This document shows positions 33,415 through 42,830 of a DNA stretch of 64,000 nt, in pieces; the first letter of the stretch is position 1, and each line of letters starts with the position of its first letter. Source of the DNA: Paenibacillus sp. J5C2022 (GTDB lineage: Bacteria > Bacillota > Bacilli > Paenibacillales > Paenibacillaceae); contig NZ_JAOQJC010000018.1 of assembly GCF_025567625.1 (NCBI RefSeq), positions 1-64,000 of the forward strand. Direction: 5' to 3'. The position numbers were made by a program, and so were the translations under genes. The notes under the pieces were generated by a model that did not search any database, had not been told where the DNA came from, and saw only the letters and a list, made by a program, of their open reading frames with translations.

Positions 33415-35697
33415 CTAAAGTAAGGGCTTCTCCAACAAATTACCTTTATATTGACTTGGGGCAACTCCCGTATATTTTTTAAAAACTCGGCGAAATGTAA
33501 CGTCATTGTCATAGCCGATGTCTTGCGCAATTTGATTAATGCTGACTTGTTTGTCTTCCATTAGAATGCGTTTAGCTGCTTCAATCCGCATCCGATTTAC
33601 ATAATCCGTATAGTTGTAACCAAATTGCTCTCTGAAATAGCGACTTAAATAAGAGGATGACAGATTAAACTTGTCCGCTATCCCGCTTAGTGATATCGAC
33701 GAGTCTCTGTAATGATTCTCTATATACTGTTCAATTTTTTGTTTTAGCTCATAGTTGTGACTTTCTTTCCCATTATTAACGGCTTCGCAAAGCTCATGAT
33801 ATATCGTTAAAATATACGCTTTCATATCATCAATCGTATCCAGTCTGAAAATATGGTTTGAGGACAGCTGAATAACCGAGGTTAGACCTCGTTCCTCGAT
33901 CAATCGAATAGCCGTTAGCTCTGCATTAAAGAAAAAGTATCGCAGTGCGTTGATTGATGTAGCCTTGGCAGTCGCTTTCCCTAGATTTTCTTGCAAAATT
34001 TCTTGGAATAATGCTGCTGCATCATCATAATTGCCTGATTTAAGGTGATTGGTAATGTGAATTTCCTTATCCAATGGATAAAAATAATACAGTTCTTCCT
34101 TCAGAACTTCCTCGTATCGAATAACCCGATCTTCATTCTTATACAGCCGATAATCTGCTGCAGTGCAAGCAGTAAGGTAGGACAGATGAAGACTGTTCAT
34201 ATCCGATGAGCTTCCAACACCAACAGAAAACTTATGCTCCGCAAGATCCTTGCAAGCATTAGAGAATGCTGTAATAAGCGATTCCTTGCGAGACTTTTCC
34301 TCATAATTTACAACAAGTATTATTTGCTCTGTTGATTCCGCACTGTACACAATGGTTTTACAACGATTGGAACAATCAAGGGCACGATTCGTTATCGCTT
34401 CTGAGACAGAAGCGTGATGAGCAACAATCACTATACAGGTAAAGAAGGGATATGGAAAATCAATCCCAAGCAACTGCAACCCTCGTAAAGCTTCTTGTCT
34501 TGTGTGGTTATCATTCGTTAACAGCTTTAGCAAGTAGCCGTTCTTCAGTATGGGATGAGATTTCTCCATTCTCTTCTTCAACTGATTCTCTTCAATTAAC
34601 AACTTTTGAATATTGTTTTCCAACCACATAAACTCATTATTTCTTGCACTGCCTTCCGCTGGCGGTGCGTCATGGATGAAAAGCTTCACTATTCTTTCGA
34701 GCGGCTTGTAGCTTCTTCTGGATAACTCATAGGAAAGCCACACTCCCAGACCGCTTGAAACAAACACCAAAAGCAACACAATCGTTTGAACATGCTTAAT
34801 TTTTTCCGCTACACTGGCTGCAGGAATAGTGACTGCGTACTTCCAATTGTTCTTCTCGGATTGACTCAAGAAGATCATTCTCTCCTCATTGTCCTGACTA
34901 TAGGATGTAGCCGTAACAAGCGTGGAGTCAAAGGAATGATTTTGAATAAATTCTTTGTCTTTCTCGCTAAGGACATGGCCAGCCACTTGATGATCATGTT
35001 CATCTAATATATAGACTGAGCCGTCTCTGTCCACTATTAAATTGTTTAACAATGTGTTAATCGACTGAACATTAATAAATGCAATTAGTGTGGCTTTAAT
35101 CCCCTGATATTTCCCTACAGGAAGAGAATGCAAATACACCAGACCTTCTTTTTGATGGTCATAGCGCTCCAAGGTTACGGGATTTAGAATTTTCCCATCA
35201 TTATATTCACGAGTCATCGCCGTCCAGTCCTCGACACTGAGTTCGTTGACCTTGAAGCCCTCTTCAACGAACCAAGGAAACGTATCTCTCCCAAAAGTGG
35301 ACAAAACCAGGTTTTTGCTGTGATAATAGACACCAATGCTCTCAATGAACTCGTTGGCGACCGTATACAGTCTGAACTCTTCGCTATAATCCTTCAGTGA
35401 GACAGGATCGATCAATGCCGGGTCAATTGAAGAGCCATACATATACATTAACTTGCTGACCCAACGTGTCTGGGAAAGCTGAATGGCGAAGCTATCTAAA
35501 GATTGAATACGCTGATCTATCGTTTGAATAATCGTAGACAGGTTCTTCTTATAGGAATCCTCCACTTGGGAAACGGTTACATTATACATCCATTGATAAG
35601 TAACGGCCCCCATAATCAGTACAGGAACAATAAATATAAAAAGGTAAGAAATAAACATTCTCTTCCTGACCGATAAATTTCTCAGCTGCCGCTTCAT
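33415..35697 (-). CDS. membrane-bound AraC-family regulator with extracytoplasmic sensor
   Basis: A 760-residue regulator of the type found beside LplA-type systems in Paenibacillus. The first membrane helix (about 15-38) is followed by an extracytoplasmic sensor domain of about 250 residues, a second helix (about 300-320, VLLLVFVSSGLGVWL), a cytoplasmic linker, and a C-terminal AraC DNA-binding domain with two helix-turn-helix motifs ('ISLSGIADKFNLSSSYLSRYFREQFGYNYTDYV' and 'QISINQIAQDIGYDNDVTFRRVFKKYTGVAPSQYK'-like ending). ATG 35697 has GGGAGG at nine bases; the first ATG would be too close. It likely activates the sulfated-glycan operon just downstream. The DNA is markedly AT-rich. Confidence 0.9.
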   Translation of the reverse strand: MKRQLRNLSVRKRMFISYLFIFIVPVLIMGAVTYQWMYNVTVSQVEDSYKKNLSTIIQTIDQRIQSLDSFAIQLSQTRWVSKLMYMYGSSIDPALIDPVSLKDYSEEFRLYTVANEFIESIGVYYHSKNLVLSTFGRDTFPWFVEEGFKVNELSVEDWTAMTREYNDGKILNPVTLERYDHQKEGLVYLHSLPVGKYQGIKATLIAFINVQSINTLLNNLIVDRDGSVYILDEHDHQVAGHVLSEKDKEFIQNHSFDSTLVTATSYSQDNEERMIFLSQSEKNNWKYAVTIPAASVAEKIKHVQTIVLLLVFVSSGLGVWLSYELSRRSYKPLERIVKLFIHDAPPAEGSARNNEFMWLENNIQKLLIEENQLKKRMEKSHPILKNGYLLKLLTNDNHTRQEALRGLQLLGIDFPYPFFTCIVIVAHHASVSEAITNRALDCSNRCKTIVYSAESTEQIILVVNYEEKSRKESLITAFSNACKDLAEHKFSVGVGSSSDMNSLHLSYLTACTAADYRLYKNEDRVIRYEEVLKEELYYFYPLDKEIHITNHLKSGNYDDAAALFQEILQENLGKATAKATSINALRYFFFNAELTAIRLIEERGLTSVIQLSSNHIFRLDTIDDMKAYILTIYHELCEAVNNGKESHNYELKQKIEQYIENHYRDSSISLSGIADKFNLSSSYLSRYFREQFGYNYTDYVNRMRIEAAKRILMEDKQVSINQIAQDIGYDNDVTFRRVFKKYTGVAPSQYKGNLLEKPLL

Positions 35698-35775
35698 GTT
35701 GAACATCCTCCCAGACCTTTACAGCATGTGGTTTTGTTTATTGCAAGAGTACCCTGCTCTCACTGTAATGGAGAT

Positions 35776-35800
35776 AGCCAAAGACAAATTGTCTTTGGCT
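35776..35800. terminator. hairpin after the orphan binding-protein gene
   Basis: AGCCAAAGAC-AAATT-GTCTTTGGCT, a perfect 10-bp stem 25 bp past the stop at 35825. There is no strong T run on the minus strand; it is probably a weak terminator or processing site ahead of the AraC gene. Confidence 0.6.
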
Positions 35801-35824
35801 TTCATAATATGATACCTTGTTCTT

Positions 35825-37174
35825 TTATCCTCTTTTCAGTTCCTCTAACTTCTGTTGCATTTCTTGTTCTGTTTCGCGAATGACGGTATTTACATCTTTT
35901 CCTTCATATAAATCGTACATATGTTTATGAATAATCTTCGTCATTTCATGATGATAATCGGTAGGCGTGAACCATTTCGGCTTCAATTTGAATATGGCTT
36001 CTACATTCTTCCCGTCGTAGATCGGTACAGCGCTGCCGAATACCTTCTGCACGGACTCTGTGGTCAAGGGAGACAACTTGCCGAGCTTGCTCCATTCCAG
36101 TTGCACTTCTTCCGATAACAGGGATTGAATCAATTGGAAGGCTTCTTGTTTATGCTCGCTTGTTTTGGCAATCATTAATGCCCGGCTGCCCCCGTAACCG
36201 TAGGTCCCCGGAGAATCCTTATGCTGCGGGAAAGTGACCATATCCCATTCGAATGGGCTTTGCACCGCCATAAGCTGATTCGTAATATCTGATGTAGCGA
36301 TCATCGCTTGTGTTCCCTGCAGGAACAATTCTTTGCTGAAATCTACCTTCTTCATCGGCTGATTGCCTTCAATCGACGTAATGGTCTTGAATAATTCATA
36401 AGCCGGCTTCCACTTGTCAATCATAGGCTGCATAGCAGTAGGATCCAATGTGCCATCGCTCACTTGAAGCCCGATACGCGATACGTTCTCCACATTCAAC
36501 CCTTGATATTGTACGGAACCGTCTGTACGAGTCAGAAGCTTTGCCAAATCAACGACATCTTCCCAATACATGCCGTCTGTCGGATAATCCACTCCGAATT
36601 TGTCGAATATTTCTTTATTATACCACAGTACATTGTAGTTCACATAATACGGAATGGCGTATATTTCTCCTTCTTGACCATACGATTCGACAATTTTCAT
36701 GATATTCGACTCCAATGAGCCTAGATCGAAGTTATTCTCTTTTACAAGCGTCCTCAGATCATAATATAGTCCTAATTTCCCATAATTCGTCAAGTCGTGC
36801 ACCGTGCCAATAAGAATATCTGGAATATCTCCTGCCGCTACCAGATCTTGAATACGCATGCCTTCCGCCGGTTTTATTCTTTCCAGCGTAATATGAGGAT
36901 GTGATTTCTTAAGAGGTTCGACGAAGAATTGTTGGAAGTCATCGTCGGACGGCATGTTAGGCCAATGCGAATACACCTTGATTGTCACAGGCTCAGGCTT
37001 CTCGTCCTCCGCCGCTTTATTGGAAGGTTCGCTGGTTGTAGCAGCTTTTGTAGGCTCAGGAGTTCCTTTGGATGCATTTGGTTCCGCTGGCTCGTTCGAA
37101 CAAGCAGCGAACAGCATCATGACAATGAGCAGGAGTATCGCAACAGGTGCAAATTTACGTTTATTTGTATACAT
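35825..37174 (-). CDS. extracellular substrate-binding lipoprotein (family 1-type), orphan
   Basis: A 449-residue binding lipoprotein with lipobox 'MMLFAACSNE' (Cys about 23), a Pro/Thr/Glu linker, and a family 1-like solute-binding fold ('ITLERIKPAEGMRIQDLVAAGDIPDILIG', 'AIPYYVNYNVLWYNKEIFDKFGVDYP', 'ALMIAKTSEHKQEAFQLI'). ATG 37174 has GGGGGG upstream. It follows the beta-helix protein gene by 23 bp, so the two form an operon. No permease or ATPase is adjacent; it may supply the permease pair encoded at 29646-31440 or serve as a ligand sensor. Confidence 0.88.
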   Translation of the reverse strand: MYTNKRKFAPVAILLLIVMMLFAACSNEPAEPNASKGTPEPTKAATTSEPSNKAAEDEKPEPVTIKVYSHWPNMPSDDDFQQFFVEPLKKSHPHITLERIKPAEGMRIQDLVAAGDIPDILIGTVHDLTNYGKLGLYYDLRTLVKENNFDLGSLESNIMKIVESYGQEGEIYAIPYYVNYNVLWYNKEIFDKFGVDYPTDGMYWEDVVDLAKLLTRTDGSVQYQGLNVENVSRIGLQVSDGTLDPTAMQPMIDKWKPAYELFKTITSIEGNQPMKKVDFSKELFLQGTQAMIATSDITNQLMAVQSPFEWDMVTFPQHKDSPGTYGYGGSRALMIAKTSEHKQEAFQLIQSLLSEEVQLEWSKLGKLSPLTTESVQKVFGSAVPIYDGKNVEAIFKLKPKWFTPTDYHHEMTKIIHKHMYDLYEGKDVNTVIRETEQEMQQKLEELKRG

Positions 37175-37197
37175 TTTCTTGTCCCCCCGTATGAAAG

Positions 37198-38682
37198 TTA
37201 GTGTTTCCAAGCATCCAGAGCAAAGTCGGTGCTATATGGACTTGTTGCCTGGCTTGAAATGTTGGCAATTCGCAGAATAATTGTGTTGGAGGCTGAAATA
37301 TACACATTGCTCATCAGGCCCGCAGGCATGACGGTCTTGGCTGTTGCAGCAATAGAGTCACCCGGTACCACACCATTCCATGTCACGATGAGATCATGCG
37401 TAGATTGCGCGGGTATGGCAGGAATTTGCTGCGTAATAAGCTGATTCATATGTTTTTTTATCGTGTCGCCGCCGCCGATTTTGGCCTGAGGAATCCCTAC
37501 TGTCAAACTTCTCGCACTTCGTCTACTAAAATTCAATGTGACATCTTCCAGCGTATATTCGGGGAATAACTCAAAGGTGTCGTGCGCAACCGGCTCAATA
37601 TTAATGGAGCCGCGGCGACCAGGCTTTCTTACACTTAACTTTTCCGACAAATGCCTTCTCGTTGACCATTGATCGAAATTGTCATATCCTTCAATTCGAT
37701 TGGCGAAGCCTTCATCGATGTGGTTTTTATAAGCGGTGAGCGTACCTTGCAATTCCAAGTGATTGCCTCTTGAAGAATCGGTTAGTTTTAGATCGAAGGG
37801 TTGATTGTTTTCCATGAAAATTTTGCCGGCATTTGCCCTTGTTTCTATGATGGCGCCGCCCCCGCTGCACCCCCAGGCCTTGGCGTTCACGAATAAATGA
37901 TGCCTGCTTTCCAACAAGTACCGGTCCTGGTTAGTTGGCGTTGACTTCAGACGGTATCCAGCGCCTTGGCATGCGACCACATGCGCATGAATAATGCCGT
38001 GATTGTTATCGTTATAATTAGCCGTGAAGTGCATGCCGTCACCGCCGCACCATCTTATAAGCAGCTTTTCAGTGGATAGATAAGGAGATTGCTCCCACAC
38101 TACGCCATGACCTTTCAAATATTCGATCATGACGTTTTTGATCGATGTTCCGCCTTTCCTTCGCACCCCGTCATACCCGACAATGATACCGCTTCCACTT
38201 CCTTGTCCGGGAGGAAGCGAGCTGCCGTCGATCCAGAAATTCTCAATCAGGCATCTTTCCGACGCTTTAATGACATCTGTGTCCACCACAGGCTTTATCT
38301 TTGTTAGATAAGGGGCCGTCAAAGCCATCTCTTTGTTGACAATGATCGGAGCATTAATTTCATACTCGGTGTCGTTCGGGAAAAACAGCGTGCCTCTGGT
38401 CATACTATCAATGGCTCTCTGAATTCTCGGATTATCCACCGTTTCTCCGCTTTGTCTTGGAAAGTCGCTCATGGAGACGAAGTACTCATGATTTTGCATT
38501 TGGGCGTTAAGCTCGCTTAATTGCTGGGGGATGCCCTCTCCATTTGCTTCTGCACTCGCGAATACAGGAATAGCCCCTAGCGTAGTCCCGAGTGTCGTCC
38601 CGAGCCCTATGGCTCCCAGCCCTGCAAGTACCTCTCTGCGGCTCATATGCTTTGTTTTCTGCTTATCATTGCGATCATCCAT
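37198..38682 (-). CDS. Tat-exported right-handed beta-helix protein, polysaccharide lyase/hydrolase-like
   Basis: A 494-residue secreted protein. The N terminus has a twin-arginine signal ('MSRREVLAGLGAIGLGTT'). The body has the repeated short strands of a right-handed parallel beta-helix ('TLFFPNDTEYEINAPIIVNKEM', 'CLIENFWIDGSS', 'SIKNVMIEYLKGHGVVW', 'IIHAHVVACQGAGYRLKS'), as in pectate-lyase-3-like and phage tail-spike folds. The C-terminal 150 residues are beta-rich, perhaps a binding domain. Family knowledge: such proteins cleave or bind polysaccharides; the active site cannot be assigned by eye. The ATG at 38682 follows AGGAGGGG. It is paired with the orphan binding protein and may supply oligosaccharides to it. 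Confidence 0.8.
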   Translation of the reverse strand: MDDRNDKQKTKHMSRREVLAGLGAIGLGTTLGTTLGAIPVFASAEANGEGIPQQLSELNAQMQNHEYFVSMSDFPRQSGETVDNPRIQRAIDSMTRGTLFFPNDTEYEINAPIIVNKEMALTAPYLTKIKPVVDTDVIKASERCLIENFWIDGSSLPPGQGSGSGIIVGYDGVRRKGGTSIKNVMIEYLKGHGVVWEQSPYLSTEKLLIRWCGGDGMHFTANYNDNNHGIIHAHVVACQGAGYRLKSTPTNQDRYLLESRHHLFVNAKAWGCSGGGAIIETRANAGKIFMENNQPFDLKLTDSSRGNHLELQGTLTAYKNHIDEGFANRIEGYDNFDQWSTRRHLSEKLSVRKPGRRGSINIEPVAHDTFELFPEYTLEDVTLNFSRRSARSLTVGIPQAKIGGGDTIKKHMNQLITQQIPAIPAQSTHDLIVTWNGVVPGDSIAATAKTVMPAGLMSNVYISASNTIILRIANISSQATSPYSTDFALDAWKH

Positions 38683-38826
38683 TATTCAACCCCTCCTTCT
38701 TCATGATCATTGCGATAGTTACGGTTCGTGTTTGTAAGAAAATCATAACTAAAATGATAAGGAAAGAGAATTTGAAAATGTCTTTATTTTTTTGTCCATT
38801 TGTGTTTACTAGAACACGGGGCAGCG

Positions 38827-39675
38827 CTAGGACTTGCACTTATCTCGATATTTCAGCGGAGAAATGCCAAAGTACTTTTTGAATGCGCGGGAGAAGTAAT
38901 ACACATCCGAATACCCGACTGCCAAAGCGATATCCGTGACGTTTTTTTCCGTATTTTCGAGCATGCTTTGTCCGGTTTTCATCCGAAGCTGATGCAGATA
39001 ATCTTTCGGTCTGCACCCTAAATACTTGTTGAACATCTTGGCATAATACGATCGGCTAACACCGAAGCGATGAATAATATCCATCACTTGAATGCCTTCG
39101 GGAAAGTACAGATTCATATATTCTTTACTCTTATAGACCAAGTCATAGGGATCTTGTATTTTATCGCTTTCCGGTTCCTGTGTTTGCAGTTTCTGAAAAA
39201 GCGTATACAGCAGAACAATCATATCCATCCCTTCGCTCTTATTAACAGTAACCTTCCTGTAAATACTGTTAAACAGACGCTGTAAAGTGTCGCAAAACCG
39301 TTTCTCCGCATAAGGCTTGCCGGGCGTGATGCCGACTTGTCTTAACAAATCCGCTGCCTGTAACCCGTTGAATCCAATCCAGGCTAATTTGAGAGGTTGC
39401 GTCGGATCAGCAATCGAGTATTGATGAGTCATGCCTGGAAATAAACAAAATAAGTCGTTAGAGCTCAATGTTTTTTCGACATCTCCCTGTTTAAAACGCA
39501 AGTGACCTTCCAAAATAAAATGCAAGCAATAGAAGGGAGCCGTTCTGGGACCGACAAAATAATTGGGCTTCACACTGGATTTTCCTGCTTTAACCAGCCA
39601 AACCCCGCCTTTTTGTTCCCAATCTTCGAGAGGATACATACTCTCGTTAATAAATTCAATATCGCTTTCCCTCAT
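38827..39675 (-). CDS. AraC-family regulator with N-terminal cupin-like domain
   Basis: A 282-residue regulator. The N-terminal half is a cupin-type sugar-binding domain ('FYCLHFILEGHLRFKQGDVEKTLSSNDLFCLFPGMTHQY'). The C-terminal half is an AraC DNA-binding domain ('IQVMDIIHRFGVSRSYYAKMFNKYLGCRPKDYL', 'VTDIALAVGYSDVYYFSRAFKKYFGISPLKYR'). The ATG at 39675 has AAGGGG upstream. It lies 36 bp past the kinase stop and closes the 12-gene operon. It may regulate the divergent-function beta-helix operon just downstream or its own operon. The 144 bp after it hold that operon's promoter region and no clear strong terminator. Confidence 0.88.
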   Translation of the reverse strand: MRESDIEFINESMYPLEDWEQKGGVWLVKAGKSSVKPNYFVGPRTAPFYCLHFILEGHLRFKQGDVEKTLSSNDLFCLFPGMTHQYSIADPTQPLKLAWIGFNGLQAADLLRQVGITPGKPYAEKRFCDTLQRLFNSIYRKVTVNKSEGMDMIVLLYTLFQKLQTQEPESDKIQDPYDLVYKSKEYMNLYFPEGIQVMDIIHRFGVSRSYYAKMFNKYLGCRPKDYLHQLRMKTGQSMLENTEKNVTDIALAVGYSDVYYFSRAFKKYFGISPLKYRDKCKS

Positions 39676-39711
39676 GCCTTGCACCCCTTTTCCTCGGAAA
39701 TCGTCCATGCT

Positions 39712-41085
39712 TCATTGCCTCTGGCCGAATTTGTTCGGAAGATAGATGGTAAAGGTAGAGCCGACGCCCGGCTCGCTCTCAGCTTCAATGGTTCCGTTAT
39801 GCGCCTCAACCAACGCCCTGGCGATACTTAATCCCAAGCCGACGCCCCCGCTGAATCGCGAGCGCGACTTGTCAGCCCGATACAGCCGATTGAAGATGTA
39901 CGGCAGATCTTCTCTCGTAATGCCAATGCCGTCGTCCTTGCAGGTGAAGACGGTATACTCGGCTGTCCAATGGATGCCAAGCACGATATGTCCGCCGCTC
40001 GGCGTATATTTGATCGCATTAGAGACGACATTGGAATACACCTGCATAATTTTGTCGCTATCGACCTCACCGTAGCAAGGCACGTAGGACGATTCGAAGC
40101 GCATCCTGATCCCCTTATTCCGTGCCAGGGAGTCAAAATTATGGTATACCCGCTTGCCAATCCGAATCATATCGGTGCGAACGAACTTGATGGCGAAGCG
40201 GGCGCTCTCCGCCTCGGACAACCGTTCCAGATCGTTGACCAGGCGGGAGAGTCTGTCCAGCTCTTCATAAATCTCTTCCAGCTGCTCACGGCTCATATCA
40301 TAGACGCCGTCTATCATCGCCTCGACATGCGACAGCGTGGAGGCAAGCGGCGTACGCAGCTCATGCGTCAAGTCTTCCATCAAGTGCTGGCGCCAATCCT
40401 CTTGCTTCTTCAGTTCCCGGTTCATCTCATCGAGCGAAGCAGCCAGCCTCCGGACCTCCTCTGGTCCTGACTGCTCTATGGACAGGTTGTGCCTGCCCAT
40501 GCGGATCTGATGGGCCTTCTCGTTCAGACGGCTTAGCGGAGAGGAGAGCAGCTTCGCGATGAATAAGCTGATGAACAGCGATAATACGACGACGATAAAA
40601 AGCAGCAGCTGTGAGCGAATTTTCAGTTTCTTCTCATATTCGATAACTACCGGGCTAAGATCGTTATTCACACCCGTATAAGCGACGCGAACGTGCCCGA
40701 TCAGCCGCCCTTCATATAGGTAGGGAAGCTCCACGGGTTCGGACAGCTTCAGCTCTCCGATATTGTCGAACATATCCAGCCATAGTTCCTCCCCCGAAGC
40801 ATCAGCAAATTGCATGACGACGGCGCTCAGACTGGCTCGGCGCTGCAGCCACTGCTTCGTCTCATCGGACAAAGGTGTGCTGGCGATGTCGGCATTGCGC
40901 ATATCGTCCATCAACCGGTAAGCGTGGTCCGTCAACAGATTCGATTGATAGCCGTCAAACATGCCGTGGAGATTGACGTTATAGAAATAAGACACCAGGC
41001 CGATAAAGAGCAGCGAATAACCGAAGAAAGCGACGAACAGCACGACTCTCATTTTGCGAAACCACCGAAACAGACTCCCCTTCAT
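39712..41085 (-). CDS. sensor histidine kinase
   Basis: A 457-residue membrane kinase: first helix at about 10-32, a sensor loop of about 120 residues outside, second helix at about 160-185, HAMP, HisKA with the phospho-accepting His in 'DLTHELRTPLASTLSHV', then HATPase ('NAIKYTPSGGHIVLG', 'DDGIGITREDLPYIF', 'GVGLGLSIARALVEAHNGTI'). It begins 3 bp after the response regulator. As part of an ABC transport operon it probably senses the imported ligand or cell-envelope state and controls the operon's TTTACA-repeat promoter (inference). Confidence 0.93.
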   Translation of the reverse strand: MKGSLFRWFRKMRVVLFVAFFGYSLLFIGLVSYFYNVNLHGMFDGYQSNLLTDHAYRLMDDMRNADIASTPLSDETKQWLQRRASLSAVVMQFADASGEELWLDMFDNIGELKLSEPVELPYLYEGRLIGHVRVAYTGVNNDLSPVVIEYEKKLKIRSQLLLFIVVVLSLFISLFIAKLLSSPLSRLNEKAHQIRMGRHNLSIEQSGPEEVRRLAASLDEMNRELKKQEDWRQHLMEDLTHELRTPLASTLSHVEAMIDGVYDMSREQLEEIYEELDRLSRLVNDLERLSEAESARFAIKFVRTDMIRIGKRVYHNFDSLARNKGIRMRFESSYVPCYGEVDSDKIMQVYSNVVSNAIKYTPSGGHIVLGIHWTAEYTVFTCKDDGIGITREDLPYIFNRLYRADKSRSRFSGGVGLGLSIARALVEAHNGTIEAESEPGVGSTFTIYLPNKFGQRQ

Positions 41086-41088
41086 CGC

Positions 41089-41790
41089 TTAACCGTCCGG
41101 CTGCATGGCGAACTGATAGCCTTGCCCGACTTTCGTGACGACATATCTCGGTTCGGCGGCATCCGCCTCTATTTTTTTGCGCAGATTCCTGACATGCATA
41201 TCTATCGTTCGGCCATCGCCTTGGAAGCGATAGCCGAGCACCCGGTAATACAAGTCACTGCGGCTGAACACTCTCTTGGGCTCGCACGCGACGATGGAGA
41301 GCAGCTTGAACTCCGTCTCTGTCAGATGCGCGCGAACGCCCCGCACGAGTACCTCTCTCGCGTCGAAGTCAACGATAAGACGTCCCTGATCGAACGAAGT
41401 GCGCGCCGCATGTGTATCTTGCCGTTCGATGACTGCCATTCGGCGGAACAACGCCTGAATGTGCGCAATCACTTCTTTAACGCGGAAAGGCTTCAGAATA
41501 TAATCGTCGGCACCGATATGCAAGCCGTTAATTACATCGTCCTCGCGGGATTTCGAGGTAATCATAATGATCGGCACATTCGACTTCTCGCGAATGCGCG
41601 TGCACACCTCCTCCCCGCTCAAGCCGTTCAGCTTCAGGTCGAGTAATATTAAATCATACTGATTATAATCATGCATGGCGACCGCTTCGTGCCCATCTCC
41701 AGTGTAATCGTTCTCCCAGCCCTCTTTCTCCAGATAGGCCATCAGCACATGGCGTATTTTCGGCTCGTCTTCCACTACTAGAATGCGCAC
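41089..41790 (-). CDS. OmpR-family response regulator
   Basis: A 233-residue regulator: receiver domain with Asp in 'YDLILLDLKLNGLSGEEV' (about residue 52), Lys in 'ADDYILKPF', and an OmpR-type winged helix C terminus ('LTETEFKLLSIVACEPKRVFSRSDLYYRVLGYRFQGDGRTIDMHVRNLRKKIE'). It starts with GTG at 41790. It follows the permease gene by 46 bp and overlaps the kinase unit. OmpR-type proteins bind direct repeats spaced by about 11 bp, as found in the operon promoter at 54335-54351. Confidence 0.93.
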   Translation of the reverse strand: MRILVVEDEPKIRHVLMAYLEKEGWENDYTGDGHEAVAMHDYNQYDLILLDLKLNGLSGEEVCTRIREKSNVPIIMITSKSREDDVINGLHIGADDYILKPFRVKEVIAHIQALFRRMAVIERQDTHAARTSFDQGRLIVDFDAREVLVRGVRAHLTETEFKLLSIVACEPKRVFSRSDLYYRVLGYRFQGDGRTIDMHVRNLRKKIEADAAEPRYVVTKVGQGYQFAMQPDG

Positions 41791-41836
41791 CCGAGCTCAA
41801 CTCCCCTTCTTGGCGGTTTGGATTATAATAACCACT

Positions 41837-42811
41837 TTACTCCACCAATCCGGTTCTTTCCACCCCCTCTACGAACCATCGTTGTGTGAACGCATAGAGA
41901 ATGAGCGGAGGCAAGATCACCAGGAAGGAAGTCGCCATCTTGATTGACTCGTCGAATATCGAAGGCCCCTCCTCGGCTTGCCGCACAGTCAACACCTCAG
42001 AGATCTGCGATAATCCCATCGACAGCGGCGTATTGTCGGAACTCATCAAGTACATGCCCGGTAGGTAGTAGTCGTTCCAGGTCCATACGAAAGCGAATAA
42101 AAAGACGACAATGCTGGCCGGCTTCGCCAACGGCAACATCACGCGGTAAAACGTTCGGAATACATTCGCTCCGTCCATCTTCGCAGCTTCCTCTAATTCC
42201 TTCGGCTGCGTCATGAAAAACTGACGGAAGATAATAACGAAAAGCGCTCCTTTCAATCCATGTCCGAATACAGCCGGCAGCAGAATCGGGATATAGGTAT
42301 TGATCCACCCCATGCTGACAGCAGCTAACAGCGAAGGAAGCACAGTCGCCTGAATAGGGATGACGAAGCTTAACAACAAGCAGAAAAACCAAAACTTCTT
42401 AAGCGGAAACTGCAACCGAGCGAATGCGTAGCCGGCTACAGCGCAAGATACGGTCTGCAGCAAGGCCACCGAAGTCGTCAGCGACAAGCTGATGGTGAAG
42501 CTCTTGACATACTTCAGACTTTCCCACGCATCCTGAAGATGACCCAAGTATAGCGTTCTGGGCACCCACACGACCGAAGGATCCAGCAGGTCGGCAGTCC
42601 CTTTCATCATGTTGGAGATCATGTAGAGAATAGGACTTAAATAAATAAAAGCGGTATCGATCAGAATGACATAGATGAACAGTTTGAACAGCAAGCCTTT
42701 ATCGGCCTCCAGCCCGATCACCGTTCTACGAACGTAATACAGCGGCGATCGCAATCCCTTAGGCTTGGCGAGCCGCGCCCGCTTCTTGAATAGCGAGATT
42801 GGATTCTCCAA
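41837..42811 (-). CDS. carbohydrate ABC permease (second pair, MalG/UgpE-like)
   Basis: A 324-residue permease with about six helices and the loop 'KELEEAAKMDGANVFRTFYRVMLPLAKPASIVVFLFAF'. It starts with a TTG at 42811 after GGGGAGAGGTAG. The N-terminal extension of about 45 residues is positively charged. It pairs with the permease encoded 20 bp upstream. Together they form the second of two permease pairs in this operon. Confidence 0.9.
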   Translation of the reverse strand: MENPISLFKKRARLAKPKGLRSPLYYVRRTVIGLEADKGLLFKLFIYVILIDTAFIYLSPILYMISNMMKGTADLLDPSVVWVPRTLYLGHLQDAWESLKYVKSFTISLSLTTSVALLQTVSCAVAGYAFARLQFPLKKFWFFCLLLSFVIPIQATVLPSLLAAVSMGWINTYIPILLPAVFGHGLKGALFVIIFRQFFMTQPKELEEAAKMDGANVFRTFYRVMLPLAKPASIVVFLFAFVWTWNDYYLPGMYLMSSDNTPLSMGLSQISEVLTVRQAEEGPSIFDESIKMATSFLVILPPLILYAFTQRWFVEGVERTGLVE

Positions 42812-42830
42812 CTACCTCTCCCCCCTTGTC

